Shown piece after piece: positions 29,678 through 38,758 of a stretch of 64,000 bases of DNA. Under the pieces are notes generated by a model. The model had not been told where the DNA came from. It saw only the letters and a list, made by a program, of their open reading frames with translations, and made no database searches. Location: NCBI RefSeq assembly GCF_003853415.1, contig NZ_QTPP01000001.1, forward strand, positions 62,001-126,000, given 5' to 3'. Source of the stretch: Burkholderia sp. Bp9142 (lineage in GTDB: Bacteria > Pseudomonadota > Gammaproteobacteria > Burkholderiales > Burkholderiaceae). Within the stretch, counting starts at the first letter, position 1. Every line of letters begins with the position of its first letter. Position numbers and translations under genes: made by a program.

Positions 29678-31128
29678 GTCGGCGGCGCGTGATCGGGCGC
29701 GGTGGCAGGTCGTGCGGCCGCACGGGCGGCCAGCGCGCCAGCACATGATACAGAACGCCGCGCGATCGGGCCGGCGGCCCGCGCAGGACACCCGCGCAGC
29801 AAAAAAAAAGACGCCCATCGACCACATGGCGATGGGCGCTTCAACAATTGATCCATCGGGGTTGTGGATCAACTGACAGCACAATGTCATCGGATCCGCC
29901 GCAGCGCGGCCGGCGGACCTTTCCCCGGAACTACACCTTCGATTTCCTGAGGTTGCGCGAATCGCCGCGCTGCACCGCGTGCTGCACGCATGCGCATGCG
30001 GCGCGTGCGGCGCACTTGCGTGTCGCGCGTCGATATGACGATCCGGAAGTCATGGTCACCCGTCTGCGTGCACCGGCAGTTCATCCCCGACGGCCGACCG
30101 GCACCGGTCGGCCCCGTGCGTCACGCATGCACGTCGTCGTTCGGAACCAACCCGATTTGTCCGGATGGAACGGAAAGCCGCGCGCTCACGTCACCGCAAT
30201 CAACGGCGAAGCGAATTCACGGGCAGGTCGGCGATTCACGTTTGCAACACGCCACGTTGCGATTCGGTCTGTTCTCATTCTCTTGTCCCCGTCTTCTATG
30301 CGTCCGACCCACTGAAGCGATCGCCGGGCCCCTGCTGCGCCGGCGATCGCGCTCACGGCGCATACAGACATGCAAGGAGCGCACCATGCGTCGCAGGACA
30401 AGGCCGCACGGGCGGGGAAACGGCCCTGACCCGAATCGCGCGGCGGAAGACTGGCGTGAATGTTTCGAAAGTGAAACGACGGGAAACGGCCCGCGCGATC
30501 GACGGCGGCCAGCCCCGACGGCCGGTGTTGCAGGAGTGGAACGCGTGCGCCGGCCGTGCGTTCGCGCCTGTGCGATGCCGACGATTCGCTTACGGTTACC
30601 CGACCCTGGCCGCGCCAGCACCCATGACCGGACGCGCTCGTCGATCCCGCGCGCGCTGCGCGCGGCCGTCGCACACTGGAACGTCGGTCTCGTCCATGCG
30701 TTGCCGCCCGTGCGCGAGGTCATCGAGGCAATCGCCGAGCACGGGCTGCCGATCCTTCACGACGAGCAAAGCCGATTCATCAGGAATCCAAATTCCACGC
30801 ATGCGGCCAACGATGTGGCTTGCACCGGATGGATTCGCCTGCGCGCACGTCTCGTTCCCGGCACGGCTGTCGCCAGGCCGCCGCGTCATCGCCCGGCGAT
30901 CCGACCGGAACGACCGGCCCGAATGGCGGCTCGGGAACAGCCCGGGCCGAACGCCAGCGCCACGCGAAACAGGCCGCCCGACAGTACGCAAACGCCCGCC
31001 CCGCTTGCCGCATGCCCGATTCGAATAGTCATCGACGGAACTATTCGGCTCCGATCGCGATCATGTTAATTTCCGTCCCTCGTCCAGACCGGCGGGCCAC
31101 GCTTCGATCCGCGCCCGCACGCCTACTC
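29678..31128. other. Gene-poor 1.45-kb interval with several strong hairpins
   Basis: No recognisable protein is encoded here. It contains an intrinsic terminator facing left (29801-29838), a 7-bp inverted repeat TTGATCC/GGATCAA (29848-29872), a 9-10-bp GC hairpin (30092-30113) and a perfect 11-bp stem (GCGATCGCCGG, 30317-30350). An open frame 30386-31069 (227 codons, AAGGAG before its ATG) has a protein-like middle section but no family resemblance and is not called as a gene. A small RNA ending at the left-facing terminator is possible. The promoter of the MscS-type gene must lie near the right end. Confidence 0.6.
29801..29838 (-). terminator. Intrinsic terminator facing left, upstream of the sirtuin gene
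   Basis: A perfect 9-bp stem (CGCCCATCG / CGATGGGCG, 9-nt loop) is followed on the minus strand by a run of nine T residues. It would stop transcripts arriving from beyond 29840, yet no protein gene is seen there, suggesting either an unannotated RNA or insulation of the sirtuin operon. Confidence 0.85.
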
Positions 31129-33591
31129 ATGCGACATATCCTGCTCGGCTGGCTGCTCGCCGCCATCGTATCGGCCGCCCACGCGGCCGCCCCCGCCCCG
31201 GCCGCCGCATCGGCCGCCTCCGGCGCCGCGCCCGCGTTGACGCCGCAACAGGCGCAGCAGGCCCTCTCCGTCCTGCAAAACCCGCGCGCGCGCGAACAGG
31301 TCGAAACGACGTTGCGCGCGATCGCGGCCGTCGGCGTGCTGAGCACGCCCGCGCTCCCGGCGAGCGGCGCGGCGCCCGCCAGCGCCGCATCGGCCGCCGC
31401 CGCCCCCGCCGCGCTGACGACGAACGGCCTCGCGTCGATGCTCGTCCGGCAGGGATCGCGCTGGGCCGGCGAAGTCGGCGGCGCGCTGAACGAATCGCTG
31501 CGCTCGCTGCTCGATCTCGGCTCGGTCGGCAGTTGGTGGCACGAACGGCTGGCACGCGCCGACGAACGCGCGGCCCTCACGCACGCGATCTGGATCATCC
31601 TTGCCGTGCTCGTGCCCGCGTTCGCCGTCGAATGGTTCGCGAAACGGCTGTTGCGGCGCGCGCTGGCCGCCCTGAGCGCGCGGCGCGCCGAATCGTCGCG
31701 CCGGGCCGAAGCCGAATCATCCGCGTCCGAGCCGCCCGAGCCGGACGACGACACGCTGCCGGCAGCATCGCCGGCCGGCTCCGCCGCCAAGGCGGACGGC
31801 ACCGACACGCGCGATACGTCGTCGCAGGGCCGCGGCCATGCGCGGCGCCACACCACGCTGCTGCGCCGGATGCCGCGTGCGCTGGTCAGCCTCGCGCTGC
31901 GGGCGGTGCCGCTGCTGGTGTTCGTCGGCGTCGCGAGCCTGACGATGTCGGTGCTCGACGCCGCCGGCACGCTGACCGAAACCGCACTCGAATCGCTGAT
32001 CGACATCTACGTGATCTGCCGCCTCGTGACGATCGTCAGCCGGCTGTTCTTCCAGCCCGATGCGCGGCAGCTGCGGCTGCTGCACATCAGCGACGCATGG
32101 GCCGCGTTGGCGCAGCGCTCGATCGCGCGGATCGTGATCGTCGTCGGCATCTGCACGGCCGCGGTCGAGAGCGCCGCGCGCTTCGGCCTCAGCGACGCCG
32201 GTCACGTCGCGCTGCTGAAGGCCGTCGCGCTCGTCGGCCACCTGATGATCTCGGCGCTGATCCTGCGGTGCCGCCAGCCGGTCGCCGCGCGCATCCGCGC
32301 GGCCGGCGAAGAGCGGCCGGCCTTCGCGATGATCGGCAATGCGCTCGCGGACGCGTGGGCGCCCGTATCGGTGTTCGTCGTGATGGCGTTGTGGTTCGTG
32401 TGGGCGCTCGACGTCCACAACGGCTACCGCGTGCTGATCACGCTCGGCGGCCGCTCGATCGCCGTGATGATCGGCATGCGGATCGTGTCCATCGTCGTGT
32501 TCGGCGCGCTCGCGCGGCTGTTCCAGCGCCGCGACGACGATCGCACGCTCGTCCACCTGCACGCGTACCGCTACTACCCGTTGGTGCGCCAGATCGTGTC
32601 GGCGGTGATCGCCGTCGTGACCGTCGTGCTGCTGCTGCAGACCTGGGGCGTGCCGATCTTCCATGCGTTCGAGACCGGCACGATCGGCCATCGGCTCGCG
32701 TCGGCGCTGATCACGATCGCGATCGCGGCGGTCGTCGCGCTGATCGTATGGGAAACGGCGAACATCGCGATCGAGCGCCGCCTGCAGCAGTGGACGCGCG
32801 AAGGCAACCTCGTGCGCGCGGCGCGGTTGCGCACGCTGCTGCCGATGCTGCGTTCGCTGCTCTTCATCATGATCGCGCTCGTCGTCGTGCTGACGGGCCT
32901 CAGCGAAATCGGCGTGAACATCGGTCCGCTGCTCGCCGGTGCCAGCATCTTCGGCGTCGCGCTCGGCTTCGGCTCGCAAAAGCTCGTGCAGGATTTCATC
33001 ACCGGGATCTTCCTGCTGATGGAGAACGCGATGCAGGTGGGCGACTGGGTCACGCTCGCCGGCGTGTCGGGCACGGTCGAATACCTGTCGATCCGCACCG
33101 TGCGGCTGCGCGCGGGCGACGGGTCGCTGTACACGATCCCGTTCAGCTCGGTGACGACCGTCAACAACACGAATCGCGGGCTCGGCAACGCGGCCGTGAA
33201 GGTCAGCATCGCCTACGGCCAGGACATCGATCGCGCGATCGCGACGCTGAAGGAGATCGGCGCCGCGTTGCGCGACGACCCGAATTACACGGACGGCATC
33301 CTGTCGGATTTCAGCTACTGGGGCATCGACCAGGTCGACGGCGCGACGATCGCGCTGGCGGGACAGATCCAGTGCAAGGACTCGGCACGCTGGGGCGTGC
33401 AGCGCGAATTCAACCGGCGGATCGCGGTGATGTTCCGCGAACGCGGGATCCGGATCGCGAATCCGCAGCGCAGCGTCGTCGCGTATGACCAAGGTGTGCG
33501 GCCCGTCGCGCCAGAAAACGACGGGCATGCCGCCGGCACGCCGGGCGCCGACTCGCCGCCGCCCGCTGCGTCGGAGCACAAGTCGGACTGA
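31129..33591 (+). CDS. Large mechanosensitive ion channel, MscS family (YbiO/MscK-like)
   Basis: An 820-residue inner-membrane channel. The signal peptide ends near residue 19 (VSAAHA/A). An Ala/Pro-rich periplasmic part and a charged cytoplasmic linker (about 185-250) follow. About ten further transmembrane segments lead to the pore helix of MscS (GVNIGPLLAGASIFGVALGFGSQKLVQDFITGIFLLMEN) and the cytoplasmic beta and alpha/beta vestibule (VGDWVTLAGVSGTVEYLSIRTVRLRAGDGSLYTIPF). It releases solutes on membrane tension during osmotic downshock. Size and layout match E. coli YbiO (741) more than MscS (286). ATG 31129 begins a clean signal sequence; the ORF is open upstream without coding character. 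Confidence 0.93.
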   Translation: MRHILLGWLLAAIVSAAHAAAPAPAAASAASGAAPALTPQQAQQALSVLQNPRAREQVETTLRAIAAVGVLSTPALPASGAAPASAASAAAAPAALTTNGLASMLVRQGSRWAGEVGGALNESLRSLLDLGSVGSWWHERLARADERAALTHAIWIILAVLVPAFAVEWFAKRLLRRALAALSARRAESSRRAEAESSASEPPEPDDDTLPAASPAGSAAKADGTDTRDTSSQGRGHARRHTTLLRRMPRALVSLALRAVPLLVFVGVASLTMSVLDAAGTLTETALESLIDIYVICRLVTIVSRLFFQPDARQLRLLHISDAWAALAQRSIARIVIVVGICTAAVESAARFGLSDAGHVALLKAVALVGHLMISALILRCRQPVAARIRAAGEERPAFAMIGNALADAWAPVSVFVVMALWFVWALDVHNGYRVLITLGGRSIAVMIGMRIVSIVVFGALARLFQRRDDDRTLVHLHAYRYYPLVRQIVSAVIAVVTVVLLLQTWGVPIFHAFETGTIGHRLASALITIAIAAVVALIVWETANIAIERRLQQWTREGNLVRAARLRTLLPMLRSLLFIMIALVVVLTGLSEIGVNIGPLLAGASIFGVALGFGSQKLVQDFITGIFLLMENAMQVGDWVTLAGVSGTVEYLSIRTVRLRAGDGSLYTIPFSSVTTVNNTNRGLGNAAVKVSIAYGQDIDRAIATLKEIGAALRDDPNYTDGILSDFSYWGIDQVDGATIALAGQIQCKDSARWGVQREFNRRIAVMFRERGIRIANPQRSVVAYDQGVRPVAPENDGHAAGTPGADSPPPAASEHKSD

Positions 33592-33669
33592 TCGTGCTGG
33601 CGCCGGTGGCCGGGCCACCGTGCGTCGAGCCGCGCCGCGACCGCGCCACCAAACGACTGATGGCCGCGC

Positions 33670-34467
33670 TCAGCGCGCGGCGGACTTCTTCACGCGCTGA
33701 ACGCGCTTCGCCGCACTCGCCGGCGCGGCCGACTTCACGCCGGCGGCCTGCTCGCCGCCCGATGTGCCGCGCTGCACATGCCAGTGTTCGAGCAGCACGC
33801 GCGTCTGGTCGGCAATGGTCGCCATCAGCAGCGCGCCGCCTTCACCGTCGAAACTGTCCCAGTCGAGCAGTTGCAGCACGGAGCGCGGCACGAGGTGGAA
33901 CACCGTCAACTGCCCGAACAGGCTCATCGCGCGCAGCCGCGTGACGGGATCGTCCGCCGGCCGCCCCGAGATCCGCCCGATCAGTTCGGCACTCACGTCG
34001 TTGAGCGGCTTGCGCACGCGCTTCATCAGAATTTCGGTCGCGCTTGCCGGCTCCTGCCCGATCTGCTCGCGCGCAAAGAACATCCGCTGCCCCATCGTCT
34101 TCGGCACCGTGAACATCCGGTCGGCCAGCGTACGAAGGATGCCGATGAATGCGTCTATCAGCGCATCGACGTCCGCGTCCGCGTCGAGCACCGCACGCGC
34201 GTGTTCGACCGCCGGACCCAGCACGCTCCAGCCGAGCTCGGCCATCGCCTCGACGCATGCGCGGTAAACGCCTTCCTTGTTCTCGAAGTAGTACTGGAGC
34301 GCCGGCGCATTCACGCCGGCCTTCGCCGCGATGTCGCGTGTCGACGCGCCTGCGAACCCGTGTTCGCCGAACAGCTCGATCGCCGCGTCGACGATCCGCT
34401 GGCGCGTCTCGTCGCCGCGTGCATAGCCGCTCGTCGACGTGCGCCGCAGCTTCTTCGCTTCGTTCAT
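33670..34467 (-). CDS. TetR-family regulator with CerR-type C-terminal domain
   Basis: A 265-residue repressor. The TetR helix-turn-helix is at about 20-66 (ETRQRIVDAAIELFGEHGFAGASTRDIAAKAGVNAPALQYYFENKEGVY). The C-terminal ligand domain is of the CerR (DUF1956) type (MFTVPKTMGQRMFFAREQ, AMSLFGQLTVFHLVPRSVL). A basic tail of about 25 residues ends the protein. It is divergent from the EmrA/EmrB/NodT-type efflux operon across a 92-bp region carrying tandem 18-bp repeats. It most likely represses the pump and responds to a pumped toxic compound (inference). Confidence 0.92.
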   Translation of the reverse strand: MNEAKKLRRTSTSGYARGDETRQRIVDAAIELFGEHGFAGASTRDIAAKAGVNAPALQYYFENKEGVYRACVEAMAELGWSVLGPAVEHARAVLDADADVDALIDAFIGILRTLADRMFTVPKTMGQRMFFAREQIGQEPASATEILMKRVRKPLNDVSAELIGRISGRPADDPVTRLRAMSLFGQLTVFHLVPRSVLQLLDWDSFDGEGGALLMATIADQTRVLLEHWHVQRGTSGGEQAAGVKSAAPASAAKRVQRVKKSAAR

Positions 34468-34501
34468 GCATCCCTCGTCAGTCGATCGAACGACATTCTA
34501 C

Positions 34502-34529
34502 TTGACAGAATTTTTCCGACTGGAATAAT
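34502..34529 (+). promoter_or_regulatory. Sigma-70 promoter of the efflux operon
   Basis: A consensus -35 TTGACA (34502-34507) and -10 AATAAT (34524-34529) are 16 bp apart. The -10 falls inside the first of two tandem repeats, so a repressor bound there would block RNA polymerase. Confidence 0.65.
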
Positions 34530-34550
34530 TTGTCCGCCTGGAATAAATTG
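34515..34550. promoter_or_regulatory. Two tandem 18-bp direct repeats, probable TetR operators
   Basis: TCCGACTGGAATAATTTG and TCCGCCTGGAATAAATTG lie end to end and match at 16 of 18 positions. They overlap the -10 box and the transcript start of the efflux operon. The second ends nine bases before the ATG at 34560. This layout fits binding by the divergent TetR protein (inference). Confidence 0.55.
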
Positions 34551-34559
34551 GATGCCCTC

Positions 34560-35678
34560 ATGTCGACGCCGCAAGATCCGCCATCGAAAGCAGATCGTCA
34601 GGAACCCGCGAAACCGCCGCGCAACGGCCGCTCGAGGCGGCGCGTCCTGCTCGCCGTTGCCGTGCTCGCGGCCATCGGCGGCGCGGTCTGGCTCGGCCGC
34701 TGGTGGACGGTCGGCCGCTTCATCGAAAGCACCAGCGATGCGTATCTGCAGGCCGACAACATGACGGCCGCGCCGAAGGTCGCCGGCTACGTGACCGACG
34801 TCTACGTGCGCGACAACCAGGTCGTCAAGGCGGGCGACCCGCTCGTGCGGCTCGACGTCCGCCAGTACCAGGTGGCGCTCGCACAGTCGAACGCGACCGC
34901 CGACGCGCGCCGCGCCGACATCGCGCGTGCCGAAGCCGACATCAACCAGCAGCGCGCGAACCTCGACCAGGCCGAAGCACAGGCGAAGGTGTCGCAGATC
35001 AATGCGCGGCACGCGAGCGACGAATACGCGCGCTACGCGCCGCTCGCAGCAACCGGCGCCGAGACGCACGAGCGCGTGGCCGACCTGAAGAGCACGCGCG
35101 ACCAGGCTGCCGCGACGCTCGCCGCGAACAATGCGTCGAGCGCGGCCGCGCGCACGCAGATCGCATCGTTCACCGCGCAGTTGCAGCAGGCGCGCGCGCA
35201 GCTCGAAGCGGCCCAGGCGAGCGCCGCGCAGGCGCAGCTCGACCTCGACAACACGATCGTGCGCAGCACGCTCGACGGCCGCGTCGGCGACCGCACGGTG
35301 CGCGTCGGCCAGTACGTGCAGCCCGGCACGCGCCTGCTGACCGTCGTGCCGGTGGACGCGATCTACCTCGTCGCGAACTTCAAGGAAACGCAGATCGGCC
35401 GGATGCGCATCGGCCAGCCCGTCGAGCTGCACGTCGACGCGCTGCCGGACGACACGCTCACCGGCACCGTCGACAGCTTCGCACCGGGCACCGGCGCGCA
35501 ATTCGCGCTGCTGCCGCCCGAAAACGCGACCGGCAACTTCACGAAGATCGTGCAGCGCGTGCCGGTGCGCATCCGCCTCGCCGCAAACGCACGCGCGCAA
35601 CGCATGCTGTTGCCCGGGCTGTCCGTGACTGTCGACGTCGACACGCGCTCGGACGGCAACGAGAAACGCCATGGCTGA
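34560..35678 (+). CDS. Efflux membrane-fusion protein (HlyD/EmrA family)
   Basis: A 372-residue periplasmic adaptor anchored by one N-terminal transmembrane helix (RVLLAVAVLAAIGGAVWLG). The biotinyl-lipoyl halves are AYLQADNMTAAPKVAGYVTDVYVRDNQVVKAGDPLVRLD and RSTLDGRVGDRTVRVGQYVQPG. A long helical hairpin (about 105-235) and beta-barrel parts (AIYLVANFKETQIGRM, GQPVELHVDALP) complete the fold, which is EmrA-like. It bridges the inner-membrane pump and the outer-membrane channel encoded downstream. ATG 34560 is preferred to an in-frame TTG 30 bases earlier that lies in the repeat region. The stop overlaps the EmrB start by eight bases. Confidence 0.93.
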   Translation: MSTPQDPPSKADRQEPAKPPRNGRSRRRVLLAVAVLAAIGGAVWLGRWWTVGRFIESTSDAYLQADNMTAAPKVAGYVTDVYVRDNQVVKAGDPLVRLDVRQYQVALAQSNATADARRADIARAEADINQQRANLDQAEAQAKVSQINARHASDEYARYAPLAATGAETHERVADLKSTRDQAAATLAANNASSAAARTQIASFTAQLQQARAQLEAAQASAAQAQLDLDNTIVRSTLDGRVGDRTVRVGQYVQPGTRLLTVVPVDAIYLVANFKETQIGRMRIGQPVELHVDALPDDTLTGTVDSFAPGTGAQFALLPPENATGNFTKIVQRVPVRIRLAANARAQRMLLPGLSVTVDVDTRSDGNEKRHG

Positions 35679-37257
35679 TACCGCCGCCACCCCGCCCGCG
35701 CCGCCGCACGAAGGCCGCGCGAGCGTCACCGACTGGATCGCCGTCGCTGCCGGCGCGCTCGGCGCGCTGATGGCGACGCTCGACATCTCGATCACGAACT
35801 CCGCGCTGCCGCAGATCCAGGGTGAGATCGGCGCGACCGGCACCGAGGGCACGTGGATCTCGACCGGCTACCTGATGTCGGAAATCGTGATGATCCCGCT
35901 CGCCGCGTGGCTCACGCGCGTGTTCGGGCTGCGCAACTTCCTGCTGACGAATGCCGCGCTGTTCATCGCGTTCTCGATGATGTGCGGCTGGTCGCATTCG
36001 CTCGCGATGATGATCGCCGGGCGCATCGGCCAGGGCTTCACGGGCGGCGCGCTGATCCCCACCGCGCAAACCATCATCCGCACGCGGCTGCCGCTGTCGC
36101 AGTTGCCGGTCGGAATGACCCTGTTCGGGTTGATCGTGCTGCTCGGGCCGCTGTTCGGTCCCGTGCTCGGCGGCTGGCTCGCGGAGAACGTCAGCTGGGG
36201 CTGGTGCTTCTTCCTGAACCTGCCGGTGTGCCTGCTGCTGATGGCGCTGCTGGTGTTCGGGCTGCCGTCCGACCGGCCGCAATGGGACACGTTCTTCAAC
36301 GCGGACTGGCTCGGGATCGCGGGCCTCGCGATCGGGCTGAGCTCGCTGACCGTCGTGCTCGAGGAAGGCCAGCGCGAGCGCTGGTTCGAGTCGCAGATGA
36401 TCGTCACGCTGAGCTACGTGTCGCTTGCCGGAATGATCCTGATCGCGTTGTCGCAGCGCTTCTCGAAGCGGCCGATCATGCGCCTGTCCCTGATGCGCAA
36501 TCCGCGCTATGCGAGCGTGATCGTGATCGTGTCCGCGGTGGGCGCCGGGCTGTACGGCGTGTCGTACCTGCTGCCGCAGTTCCTCGCGATCGTCGCGGGC
36601 TACAACGCCGAGCAGGCGGGCGCGATCATGCTGCTGTCGGGCCTGCCCGCGTTTCTCGTGATGCCGATCCTGCCGCGCCTGCTCGGCAAGGTCGACTTTC
36701 GCGTTCTCGTGATCTCGGGGCTGCTGCTGTTCTGCCTGAGCTGCATGCTCGACATCAGCCTGACCGCGCAGAGCGTCGGCCATGATTTCGTGTGGTCGCA
36801 ACTGATTCGCGGCGTCGCGCAGATGCTCGCGATGATGCCGCTGAACCAGGCGTCGATGGCCGCCGTCGCTCGCGAGGACTCGGGTGACGCGGCCGGACTC
36901 TACAACATGGCGCGCAACCTCGGCGGCTCGATCGGGCTCGCGATCATCGGCACCGTGATCGACCGGCGCACGACCTTCCATGCCGCCGCGCTGCGCGAAT
37001 CGGTCAGCGCCAATTCGCTGATCGGACAGGAACGGCTGTCGGCCTATGCGGCGAACTGGTTCGCGCACACGGGCGACCTCGCGTATTCGAATCTGCGCGC
37101 GCTCGGCCAGCTCGCGCAGCAGATCCAGGTCCAGGCCGTCGTGATGACCTATTCCGAAACCTTCTACCTGCTGGGGCTCGCGCTGCTCGCGTGCGTGCCG
37201 CTCGCGCTGCTGCTGAAGACGCCACGTGGCCCGCAGCCGATGTCGTCCGGCCATTGA
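35671..37257 (+). CDS. MFS multidrug efflux transporter, DHA2 family (EmrB/QacA type)
   Basis: A 528-residue inner-membrane proton-driven exporter with about 14 transmembrane helices. TM1 carries the DHA2 signature GALGALMATLDISITNSALPQIQGEIG. The next loop is GTWISTGYLMSEIVMIPLAAWLTRVFG, and the family motif GQGFTGGALIPTA occurs in TM4-5. It pumps drugs or fatty-acid-like toxins together with the HlyD-type and NodT-type partners. Its ATG overlaps the HlyD-type stop by eight bases. The next gene starts 13 bases after its stop. Confidence 0.95.
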   Translation: MADTAATPPAPPHEGRASVTDWIAVAAGALGALMATLDISITNSALPQIQGEIGATGTEGTWISTGYLMSEIVMIPLAAWLTRVFGLRNFLLTNAALFIAFSMMCGWSHSLAMMIAGRIGQGFTGGALIPTAQTIIRTRLPLSQLPVGMTLFGLIVLLGPLFGPVLGGWLAENVSWGWCFFLNLPVCLLLMALLVFGLPSDRPQWDTFFNADWLGIAGLAIGLSSLTVVLEEGQRERWFESQMIVTLSYVSLAGMILIALSQRFSKRPIMRLSLMRNPRYASVIVIVSAVGAGLYGVSYLLPQFLAIVAGYNAEQAGAIMLLSGLPAFLVMPILPRLLGKVDFRVLVISGLLLFCLSCMLDISLTAQSVGHDFVWSQLIRGVAQMLAMMPLNQASMAAVAREDSGDAAGLYNMARNLGGSIGLAIIGTVIDRRTTFHAAALRESVSANSLIGQERLSAYAANWFAHTGDLAYSNLRALGQLAQQIQVQAVVMTYSETFYLLGLALLACVPLALLLKTPRGPQPMSSGH

Positions 37258-37270
37258 ACCGCCTTACGCG

Positions 37271-38758
37271 ATGAAGCCCTTCTCCCTGCCCCGCCGCCCT
37301 GCGCTCACGCTGTGCGCAACCGCGTGCCTGCTCGCCGGCTGTACGGTCGGCCCCGACTACCGCGGCGCACCCGCGACGCCCGACGCACCGATCTTCGTGC
37401 GCGCGCCCGCAGCCGGCGTCGACCCCGCCGCCCCCGCGCCGAGTGCGTGGTGGCATGCGCTCAACGATCGCCAGCTCGACGACCTGATCGTCGCCGCGCT
37501 CGCGCACAACCCCGATCTGCACGCCGCGCAGGCACGGTTGCGCGCATCGCGCGCGCAGCTGGCGCAACAGCGCGCGGCGCAGTTGCCGAAATCGTCGGCC
37601 ACCGTCGCCGCGATCCGCATGCGCGAGCCGGACGTCAGCGCGCTCGGCTCGCTGCTGCCTTCAGGCAACTCGAACCAGTCGGGCGGGTCATCGCCGTCGC
37701 TGGGTGGCTCCGGTCCGCTGCAGCTCTATTCGGCCGGCTTCGATGCGACCTGGGAAATCGACCTGTTCGGCGGCACGCGCCGCGCGGTCGAGGCGGCATC
37801 CGCGCAGGCGGAAGCCGTCGACGCCGACCTCGCCGACACGCAGGTGTCGATCGCGGCCGAGGTGGCGACCGCGTACGTCGACCTGCGCGACCGGCAGCAA
37901 CGGCTCGCGCTGTCGCAGCGCACGGCCGAACTGCAACAGCAGATGCTCGAACTCACGCGGCAGCGCCGCGCGCGCGGCGTGGCGGCCGATGCGGACCTCG
38001 AACGCCTGACGACTCAGGTCGAGAACACGCGCGCATCGTTGATCCCGCTCGATGCGCAGGTGACGGAATCGCTCGACCGGCTGGCGATCCTGACCGGGCG
38101 CCCGCCCGGTGTACTCGACGCCGCGCTGTCGGCACCGGGCACGCCGCTGCCGACACTGCCCGGCAGCGTGCCGGTCGGCGATCCGGCCGCGCTGCTGAAG
38201 CAGCGCCCCGACGTCCGTGCGGCCGAACGCCGGCTCGCGTCGAGCAATGCGCAGATCGGCGAGCACATGGCCGACTATTTCCCGAAGGTGACGCTGCTCG
38301 GCGATCTCGGCTTCAGCGCGACGGACCCCGGCCACCTGTTCCGCAAGCAGAACTTCACATGGCTCGGCGCGCCGTACCTGCAATGGAACATTCTCGACTT
38401 CGGCCGCACGCGCGGTGCGGTGCGGGCGGCCGAAGCGTCGCGCGACGAAGCGGAAGCGAATTACCGGAAAGCGGTGCTCGGCGCATTGCAGGACGCGAAC
38501 ACGGCGCTGCAGCGCTACGGACACCAGCGCGAACACGTCGTCGCGCTCTCCAAGGTGCAGACGTCGGCCACGCATTCGGCCACGCTGATGGACCAGCGTC
38601 ATCGCGCGGGTGTCGCAACGATGATCGATCTGCTCGATACGCAGCGCGAGGCGCTCGCTGCGGAGCAGAACGTGATCGCCGGGCAGGCCGAACTCATCAA
38701 GGACTACGTGTCGCTGCAGAAGAGCCTCGGGCTCGGGTGGCAGACGAACGCGGGTTGA
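37271..38758 (+). CDS. Outer-membrane efflux lipoprotein, NodT/OprM family
   Basis: A 495-residue TolC-like channel. The lipoprotein signal ends in LLAGC (about residue 23). The family start TVGPDYRG follows, then two homologous outer-membrane efflux repeats with long coiled helices (LIVAALAHNPDLHAAQARL, DLAAEV-type segments, LKQRPDVRAAERRLASSNAQIG). A beta-strand segment (TWEIDLFGGTRR, YLQWNILDFGRTRGAV) occurs in each half. It forms the exit duct for the EmrA/EmrB-type pump encoded just upstream. ATG 37271 gives the clean lipobox; the open frame upstream overlaps the EmrB gene. Confidence 0.95.
   Translation: MKPFSLPRRPALTLCATACLLAGCTVGPDYRGAPATPDAPIFVRAPAAGVDPAAPAPSAWWHALNDRQLDDLIVAALAHNPDLHAAQARLRASRAQLAQQRAAQLPKSSATVAAIRMREPDVSALGSLLPSGNSNQSGGSSPSLGGSGPLQLYSAGFDATWEIDLFGGTRRAVEAASAQAEAVDADLADTQVSIAAEVATAYVDLRDRQQRLALSQRTAELQQQMLELTRQRRARGVAADADLERLTTQVENTRASLIPLDAQVTESLDRLAILTGRPPGVLDAALSAPGTPLPTLPGSVPVGDPAALLKQRPDVRAAERRLASSNAQIGEHMADYFPKVTLLGDLGFSATDPGHLFRKQNFTWLGAPYLQWNILDFGRTRGAVRAAEASRDEAEANYRKAVLGALQDANTALQRYGHQREHVVALSKVQTSATHSATLMDQRHRAGVATMIDLLDTQREALAAEQNVIAGQAELIKDYVSLQKSLGLGWQTNAG

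Noticed and set aside
30186..30674. A 162-codon minus-strand open frame in the gene-poor interval
   Set aside because: Arg/Ser/Ala-rich with no domain; the opposite strand has better coding character.
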